From DAOUET01 sp034430155 (GTDB taxonomy: Bacteria; Chloroflexota; Anaerolineae; Anaerolineales; UBA4823), in NCBI GenBank assembly GCA_034430155.1, contig DAOUET010000158.1, positions 124,001 through 188,000 on the forward strand: DNA of 64,000 nt, given 5' to 3'. The translations under genes were made by a program, and so were the position numbers. Each line of letters begins with the position of its first letter. Positions within the stretch are counted from its first letter, which is position 1. The notes beneath the pieces are model-generated. The model was not told the origin of the DNA and did not search any database. It saw only the letters and a program-made list of their open reading frames with translations. Positions 59,184 to 64,000 of the stretch are shown piece by piece.

Positions 59184-60191
59184 TTAGATTGAAACATCCT
59201 GTAAATGTTCTACCTCAAACGGGGCCACTATTGTACGGATTTGATCGATAGACAACCACTTGGGATTGGTATCACTGGCATACCGGAATCCATCGGGTAG
59301 CTTCTCTCCTTTTGACTGCCAGTCATGACCAAACCACAGAGCCGCGATCGGCTGCACTACAAACATATCATCCATCTCCACCGTTGAACGGGCTTCGTCC
59401 TCGTGGATCAAAACCTCGTGCAGCTTTTCACCTGGTCGGATGCCGATCACTTCGAGATTAGCCTGTGGGGCGATTGCCTTCGCCAGATCTGCGATTCTCA
59501 TGCTGGGTATCTTGGGAACAAATACTTCCCCTCCCTGCATCTGCTCGATACAGCGGATCACAAAGCGAACGCCTTGTTCCAGACTTAACCAGAATCGAGT
59601 CATACGGTCATCCGTGATAGTCAGCTTCCCACTCTGCCGTTGTTTGATAAACATGGGAATAACACTGCCACGGCTTCCGACCACATTTCCGTAACGAACG
59701 CAGCTAAAACGGGTCGCCAAACCGCCGGCATATGCATTGCTCTGCACAAATAACTTTTCCGCCACCAATTTTGTAGCACCGTAGAGATTCACCGGATTGA
59801 CAGCCTTATCCGAACTCAAAGCCACCACCTTCTTAATTTCGCTATCCAGGGCAGCTTCGATAACATTACTACTTCCCAGTATGTTGGTCTTGACAGCCTC
59901 CATGGGGTTGTACTCGCAGGCAGGCACTTGTTTAAGAGCAGCCGCGTGCACAACGATATCCACGCCATGCATGGCACGCCGCAAGCGTTGTAAGTCGCGC
60001 ACATCCCCGATGAAATAGCGCAGGTTCACATGGTCGAATCCGCTAACACGCATCTCATGCTGTTTGAGCTCATCCCGGCTGAATACGATCACCTTGGCAG
60101 GCCGGTACTCTTCCAGCAAAATTTCAATAATTTTTTTCCCAAATGAGCCCGTGCCGCCGGTTACCAGGACAACTTTATCAGACCAATTCAT
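59184..60191 (-). CDS. pseB: UDP-N-acetylglucosamine 4,6-dehydratase (PseB/CapD/FlaA1 short type)
   Basis: 335 aa from ATG 60191, seven bases after GGAG (an ATG at 60212 lacks a site). Seen: VVLVTGGTGSFGKKIIEIL, VFSRDELKQHEM, FIGDVRDLQRL, VHAAALKQVPACEYNP, VALSSDKAVNPVNLYGATK with the catalytic Asp/Lys and Tyr-x-x-x-Lys, and MRIADLAKAIAP. These are the conserved blocks of the soluble single-domain dehydratases (PseB, FlaA1, CapE). Reaction: UDP-GlcNAc to a UDP-4-keto-6-deoxy-HexNAc, with 5-epimerisation in PseB/FlaA1. The usual partner PseC is absent; an RmlD-like reductase follows instead. The gene symbol is by family and the product stereochemistry is not certain. Confidence 0.9.
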   Translation of the reverse strand: MNWSDKVVLVTGGTGSFGKKIIEILLEEYRPAKVIVFSRDELKQHEMRVSGFDHVNLRYFIGDVRDLQRLRRAMHGVDIVVHAAALKQVPACEYNPMEAVKTNILGSSNVIEAALDSEIKKVVALSSDKAVNPVNLYGATKLVAEKLFVQSNAYAGGLATRFSCVRYGNVVGSRGSVIPMFIKQRQSGKLTITDDRMTRFWLSLEQGVRFVIRCIEQMQGGEVFVPKIPSMRIADLAKAIAPQANLEVIGIRPGEKLHEVLIHEDEARSTVEMDDMFVVQPIAALWFGHDWQSKGEKLPDGFRYASDTNPKWLSIDQIRTIVAPFEVEHLQDVSI

Positions 60192-60228
60192 TAATTTCTC
60201 CGTGTTCATCATTAAAAAACCATGCCTG

Positions 60229-60981
60229 TTACAAAGGTATCTCTTCTATGAATTGAAAATTATTGACCTTTATACCGTTTTCATCCAATAAACGCCAGAA
60301 ATTCGCAACGAGTTTACCTGCCAGGGGCACAATTGTATCAAAATCATCCGCTTTGTATAGATGCTGTACGGTTTCACTGTAACCTTCCGGCAATTTCGGA
60401 AACTTAAAGGAATCTACTAATCCTTGATAATAATCGTACCTGACCCAGCTCTGGTTGAGCAGACAAAGCGCCACCAGCATCTCACTCAAAACTTCAAAGA
60501 CAGTCACTGATGCATCCCTCCAGTTATCACGTAGTTGGCAGGATCGAATTCGTCCGTATGATTCAACCACCAGATCTGGCAGCCCGCTTTCTAACGCTAC
60601 CCGGAATTTCTCGACGGGTACGGATTTGCCAACCTCCATTAACCTTTGGATTAGAGCGCCATCACCATAAAGGACTTCGAGTATCTCCAGAACACCCATA
60701 TGGAACGGCCATTTGAGGGAGGGTTGCAATACTATTTCCTCGATCTCAAGCCTTTGGTAGACCCGATAACCCACAGCTGTGTCCCGGAATATCAAGTGTT
60801 GGCTTGTAGCGGGACAATCCTCTTCAACGATAAACCACATTTCAAGGTCCGACCAGGGGGTATCTGTGTTCATTGCAGTGGAACCATACACACCACCCAA
60901 GATTATCTGCCCCGGGTACCTTGACAACATACGCCTGCATAAGTCTTGGGCGAGCTGCCTTCTCTCCTGATGGCTAAGCAT
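60229..60981 (-). CDS. Kanamycin-nucleotidyltransferase-like minimal nucleotidyltransferase
   Basis: 250 aa. Seen: ERRQLAQDLCRRML, GGVYGSTAMNTD then PWSDLEMWF (29-49), the G-S-x10-D-x-E nucleotidyltransferase motif with D45 and E47. A helical C-terminal half with NWRDASVTVFEVLSEM and a last segment LVANFWRLLDENGIKV...EEIPL follows. Length, motif form (SDxEM) and the end of the protein match the Staphylococcus ANT(4')-type kanamycin nucleotidyltransferase family (KNTase plus KNTase C-terminal domain), which transfers AMP to a sugar hydroxyl. In a glycan cluster a role in modifying a sugar or nucleotide is possible, but resistance-like activity or an unrelated function cannot be ruled out. It overlaps the methyltransferase stop by 8 bp. 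Confidence 0.85.
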   Translation of the reverse strand: MLSHQERRQLAQDLCRRMLSRYPGQIILGGVYGSTAMNTDTPWSDLEMWFIVEEDCPATSQHLIFRDTAVGYRVYQRLEIEEIVLQPSLKWPFHMGVLEILEVLYGDGALIQRLMEVGKSVPVEKFRVALESGLPDLVVESYGRIRSCQLRDNWRDASVTVFEVLSEMLVALCLLNQSWVRYDYYQGLVDSFKFPKLPEGYSETVQHLYKADDFDTIVPLAGKLVANFWRLLDENGIKVNNFQFIEEIPL

Positions 60982-61879
60982 GGCTACGTTCTTTGGATGG
61001 TTTTTGGATCAAGATCAATGGATATTGGCCATTCTCCCCGAAGAAGCGAGGAAAACGCTCTTCCAGCCAAAACAGCAAGCGCAACCAGAATCGACCGCCC
61101 AATCGCGGATGGATCATCAGTCTCAAAAAACGCACGCTCACGCTTCGCCAGACCAGGACTTCTAACGACATCCTAGAACCGATTTCACGCTTTAACCACT
61201 CGGCGTTGTTCTTACTCACGAAAGTGCTTTTTAACGCTTTCTCCCCGGGATTCTTCCCAGCCATCCTGGGGTTATCGCCACGCCCAGGAGCTCCCAACAA
61301 CCGCCTCCGCCATATTCGCAAGCGTTTAACCCAATTCAGAGGTTTGGCAACCAACCGCATTAGGGGTGGCGAGTCCCAGCCGTTAACAATCACCGCGGCG
61401 CTATCGTCAGCCAGCACTCTGTATAACTCGTGGTAGGCTTGTGCCTGTTCGCCATTCGGAAGGTGGTGCAGGGTGTGCAGGGCGACCACACCATCAAAAG
61501 CTTCTGGTTCGAAGGGCAAATTGGCCACATCCGCAACTACAAAAAGTCCATGACCTCCCACTACTCGCTCACCAATTCGCTGGCGCGCCTCCTGAAGTGC
61601 GACAATTGAAATATCCGCACAGACCCTGGCCACATACCCTTGTGAATAGATCAGGTATTCGGGGTATTGGATGGGACCTGAGCCAGCGTCGAGCAGATAT
61701 TGTCCGGAAGGTTTTAGATGACGGGCGACCCGCATGTGGCATCCTCGGATATATTCCCGCGAAACAGGGCGAAGGTCTTCATAACGCGCGTTTTGATAAA
61801 CGCCCTCGCCAACCTCCTGCCAGCCAATTTGATCGTAAAATTCACGTACCTGCTGCTTTATATCCGTTTCCAAAGACAT
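60974..61879 (-). CDS. Class I SAM-dependent methyltransferase
   Basis: 301 aa from ATG 61879 (AAGG six bases upstream); an ATG at 61912 and a TTG at 61948 are alternatives. Seen: a helical start VREFYDQIGW, motif I YLLDAGSGPIQYPEYLIYS, VCADISIVALQEARQRIG, VADVANLPFEPEAFDGVVALHTLHHL (motif II) and YHELYRVLADDSAAVIV (motif III). The C-terminal 100 residues (WRRRLLGAPGRG...RFWLRLLFWLEERF) are basic and hydrophobic and probably contact the membrane. In a glycan cluster it is presumably a sugar or lipid-linked-sugar methyltransferase. The 3' end overlaps the nucleotidyltransferase gene by 8 bp. Confidence 0.88.
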   Translation of the reverse strand: MSLETDIKQQVREFYDQIGWQEVGEGVYQNARYEDLRPVSREYIRGCHMRVARHLKPSGQYLLDAGSGPIQYPEYLIYSQGYVARVCADISIVALQEARQRIGERVVGGHGLFVVADVANLPFEPEAFDGVVALHTLHHLPNGEQAQAYHELYRVLADDSAAVIVNGWDSPPLMRLVAKPLNWVKRLRIWRRRLLGAPGRGDNPRMAGKNPGEKALKSTFVSKNNAEWLKREIGSRMSLEVLVWRSVSVRFLRLMIHPRLGGRFWLRLLFWLEERFPRFFGENGQYPLILIQKPSKERSHA

Positions 61880-61940
61880 CTCCAACCTTGTAGTTTCTAC
61901 CGTCTGATTCATGCTTGCGTTTTGATCACTGGACTCGATT

Positions 61941-63554
61941 TCAAGCAATGCTCGTCCAATCTATCTGCTCGCCGCTCAGGTAGCGGAACGTCTTACCAAA
62001 ATTATTCTGACCTTCGCTGCTCAAGACCTTCTTCATCGACCATTCCTTGATATCCTCCCACATATGCACCAGATGCCACGGAAAAGGGTGAGGATATTCA
62101 AAGAAAAAACGATAAGCGTATTCCCAGGCGCTTCGTACCTGCTCACCTGATAAGCGATACCGCTCAGGTTGGGCGAGTAGTTGGTCCAATAGCTCAAAAT
62201 AAGCTTGCCATGAATCGGGGTCAAGGCTAAATCCCTTTCCCCGGTAATGGGTCTGCCCAACGACCACGGTTGGCAGACCGCTCGTCGCCATTTCCAGGCC
62301 CACCGTGGTTGTATAAACCAGCCCAACGTCGGCAATCTCGATGATGTCATAGGTGTTAACCTTCGCATCCGCAGGCACCACGTGGATATTCTCAGGCAGA
62401 TTGGGGAGCGCCTGCCGTACAACCTCAGCGATAGAGGAGCCTTTCGTGACCAATTCGCCAGGATGAATGCGCACCACCACTTGAACTTCCGGATGGGCGG
62501 CCAAGTATCGCATCGTACGTTCCAGCCACTCCGTCATACTGTCGCTAAAGACCTGTCTGCCAAGCGTCAGGCTATCGCCGATGACGTTAGTCGCTAATAG
62601 CACAATTGGTCGCTGGTCTAAACCCAGTGCAAGACGAGCTTCCAGACCTCCCTGGCTGGGTACCCCCTGCCAGCGACGCGCGAAGTTCTCCCATAGGTTT
62701 CCTCTTTGGCGAGCTGTGAATAAAGCTCGCACTTGGTCTAACTGCCCGGTCGTTAATTCCTGGCCACCACGCGCCTCCCAAAGATCATTAGTTTGCTGGC
62801 GCATCACTTCCGCGTTTTGCGCCAACCATATGCAACCGTGCTGTTCCCCGAATTCGTAGGTAACCGCTGGAATCTGTAAAAAACGCCCCACCCGGTAAAC
62901 CGACCCAAACTCCATAATGGTTCCGTTTGGAATTATTACCACCTGCGGGTGATTGGCTTGCATCCAGGCAAAGGCAGCTCGGGCAGCCTGAGTATTACGG
63001 TCCAACCTCAAGCGATATAAATCGCTTTCGATCGACACGTTCTCAACCTGCAAGGTATATTGGGTGTCTCGCAAGGAGACCTCTTCCACCGCTCTTTCTA
63101 ACTCCAACGGAAGGGCATCTTTGGTTAGCACCTGATCGAGAAAGGAGATTGCCCTCACGAATGGCGCCGCTTTCCGCAGCACACCATCCGTATAAAGGTT
63201 TTGCCGGCGTAAATCGAAGCGCTTGATCGATTTTTGCCACTTTCCGAATGGCAAATAAGCTAAAGTCACCTCATGCCCCAACCCGGCCAGCGCCATTCCC
63301 AACAGGGTGGCATGTGAGATCCAATAATGCAATGCGCTGAAAATCAAGATCTTCTTCCCGGGTTGGGCCTCTTGCGCAGCTTGCGCCACCTGTTGGTGCC
63401 ATTCCGGCAACCATCCCTCCAGCTGCTGCAAGGTGAAGCTCTTGTTAAGAGGTTTTCCCGACTGCAGCAGGTGCCAGTACACCTCCGCTGAAAGAGGTAG
63501 TTCGCCAAACATCTCTTTTAGGGCAGGTTTCAGGGGGAACCTCTTTGATCTCAT
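61941..63554 (-). CDS. KpsC/KpsS-like GT-B protein
   Basis: 537 aa from ATG 63554 (a TTG at 63596 would extend into the Wzt gene). N-terminal half: KKILIFSALHYWISHATLLGMALAGLGHEVTLAYLPFG; middle: VVIIPNGTIMEFGSVYRVGRFLQIPAVTYEFGEQHGCIW; C-terminal half: VQVVVRIHPGELV with the H-P motif and VGLVYTTTVGLEMATSGLPTVVVGQTHYRGKG, the nucleotide-binding block of the Capsule_synth type. It is related in layout to the proteins at 40465 and 51475. It directly follows a Wzt gene, so it may add a terminal or primer sugar to the chain that this exporter handles. Specificity unknown. Confidence 0.78.
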   Translation of the reverse strand: MRSKRFPLKPALKEMFGELPLSAEVYWHLLQSGKPLNKSFTLQQLEGWLPEWHQQVAQAAQEAQPGKKILIFSALHYWISHATLLGMALAGLGHEVTLAYLPFGKWQKSIKRFDLRRQNLYTDGVLRKAAPFVRAISFLDQVLTKDALPLELERAVEEVSLRDTQYTLQVENVSIESDLYRLRLDRNTQAARAAFAWMQANHPQVVIIPNGTIMEFGSVYRVGRFLQIPAVTYEFGEQHGCIWLAQNAEVMRQQTNDLWEARGGQELTTGQLDQVRALFTARQRGNLWENFARRWQGVPSQGGLEARLALGLDQRPIVLLATNVIGDSLTLGRQVFSDSMTEWLERTMRYLAAHPEVQVVVRIHPGELVTKGSSIAEVVRQALPNLPENIHVVPADAKVNTYDIIEIADVGLVYTTTVGLEMATSGLPTVVVGQTHYRGKGFSLDPDSWQAYFELLDQLLAQPERYRLSGEQVRSAWEYAYRFFFEYPHPFPWHLVHMWEDIKEWSMKKVLSSEGQNNFGKTFRYLSGEQIDWTSIA

Positions 63555-63574
63555 CGGTAATTTAGCCTGATTAC

Positions 63575-64000
63575 TCAAGAACACTCGATCTGCCAATCCA
63601 AGCGTGGTCTCACGGGACCCAGGCGTGGTTCGGACCAGTGCATCCCAGGCGCGCCAACCCCATCCACATTAAAGGAGAGGGCTTGTTCTTCGTGAAAATA
63701 GCGCTTGACTCGAAAAGCGCTGGCGTTTAAACCCAAGACATAGCGCCCTTCATTCAGCAAATCACCGGGGATCACACACCTGCTAATGTAGTGACCGGCC
63801 GGTCGCATGCCGAATTGTTCGAATTTCTGAGTGGTGTCGGTATCAAAGGAGGTGAAGACGAATTCTCCTCGGGTAGTCAGCAGGTAAATTCCTACTCGTA
63901 AGCCGGTTATGGGGGCATCCAGAGCGTACTCGATTGTTATGGTTAGAGATTCGGTTGAACGCGCAGTATCTATTACGCGGTTAGATTCATCGCATACTCG
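63575..64000 (-). CDS. wzt: ABC exporter ATPase, C-terminal glycan-binding domain (Wzt type; partial, N-terminus outside window)
   Basis: An open minus-strand frame enters from the right edge and ends at 63575 (about 141 residues). Seen: SLTITIEYALDAPITGLRVG, RGEFVFTSFDTDT, GHYISRCVIPGDLLNEGRYVL and a final ALSFNVDGV..., the strand order of the Wzt C-terminal beta-sandwich (PF14524) that recognises the polysaccharide end before export. The ATPase domain must lie beyond 64000. This is a different subtype from the short Wzt at 27299, so the locus has at least two export ATPases. Its stop lies about 20 bp before the KpsC/S-like start. Confidence 0.85.
   Translation of the reverse strand, partial: RVCDESNRVIDTARSTESLTITIEYALDAPITGLRVGIYLLTTRGEFVFTSFDTDTTQKFEQFGMRPAGHYISRCVIPGDLLNEGRYVLGLNASAFRVKRYFHEEQALSFNVDGVGAPGMHWSEPRLGPVRPRLDWQIECS

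Noticed and set aside
60993..61436. 147 aa + strand frame (and a 150 aa one at 61441-61893)
   Set aside because: Antisense to the methyltransferase gene, which has all SAM motifs in the opposite frame.
1..64000. CRISPR arrays, tRNA genes, insertion sequences, phage genes
   Set aside because: No regularly spaced repeats, cloverleaf sequences, transposase or integrase motifs were seen on either strand.

Overview
The window is one long surface-polysaccharide biosynthesis, modification and export locus. Apart from one gene (47791-49389, + strand), every gene lies on the minus strand, so transcription runs from the right edge of the window towards the left. Genes are densely packed, with many 4-23 bp overlaps. 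The likely host is a bacterium of the Chloroflexota (Anaerolineae-like). This is an inference from family composition: YfhO-type and several ArnT-like membrane glycosyltransferases, and secreted proteins carrying a 'YLPLV'-like motif that I associate with that phylum. No rRNA, tRNA or other marker gene is present to confirm it. I see no IS elements, CRISPR arrays or tRNAs.

Right part (64000 to 49402, minus strand): the C-terminal domain of a Wzt-type ABC exporter ATPase (cut by the edge), a KpsC/S-like GT-B protein, a SAM methyltransferase, a kanamycin-nucleotidyltransferase-like protein, a PseB/CapD-type UDP-GlcNAc 4,6-dehydratase, an RmlD-like reductase, a NeuB-family synthase with an Asp in place of the usual Glu, a GT4, an SpsF-type cytidylyltransferase, two GT-A proteins, another GT-B, a sulfotransferase and a Gfo/Idh oxidoreductase. 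The lone + strand gene at 47791-49389 is an AftB/ArnT-like membrane glycosyltransferase with its own upstream region.

Middle part (47487 to 27299): a bifunctional ATP sulfurylase/APS kinase that makes PAPS, then a PtmA-like SDR, a CMP-nonulosonate synthetase-like enzyme and a NeuB fused to a sugar-isomerase TIM barrel. These are followed by a KpsC/S-like protein with a Cys cluster, a methyltransferase, two tandem sulfotransferases, a GT2, a second cytidylyltransferase, a 2-hydroxyacid dehydrogenase, a second SDR, a DUF115/GT42-like protein, a GT39-like protein, GT2/sulfotransferase/GT2, and the Wzm/Wzt ABC exporter. With the PAPS synthase and four sulfotransferases, the product is probably a sulfated glycan carrying one or more CMP-activated nonulosonic (sialic-acid-like) or related keto-acid residues.

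Left part (27290 to 1): two secreted GH39-like glycosidase homologues, a poorly coding 24.16-23.36 kb stretch, a GT39-like protein, the complete dTDP-L-rhamnose set rfbC-rfbB-rfbA-rfbD, a giant two-GT4 fusion, GT2 proteins and an epimerase. Next comes a self-contained transcription unit: promoter, a c-di-GMP-I (GEMM) riboswitch, a 922-939 aa secreted parallel beta-helix protein and a rho-independent terminator. A YfhO-like membrane glycosyltransferase, four more glycosyltransferases and the start of a WecA/TagO-type lipid-carrier initiating transferase complete the left edge.

Together the genes cover precursor synthesis (dTDP-Rha, UDP-4-keto-6-deoxy-HexNAc, CMP-nonulosonates, PAPS), initiation on undecaprenyl phosphate, chain assembly by some 20 glycosyltransferases, sulfation and methylation, and ABC export. 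The most notable items are the riboswitch-controlled beta-helix unit, the two atypical NeuB contexts, the cytidylyltransferase/2-hydroxyacid dehydrogenase/SDR/DUF115 cassette, the KNTase-like gene and the dedicated sulfation module.
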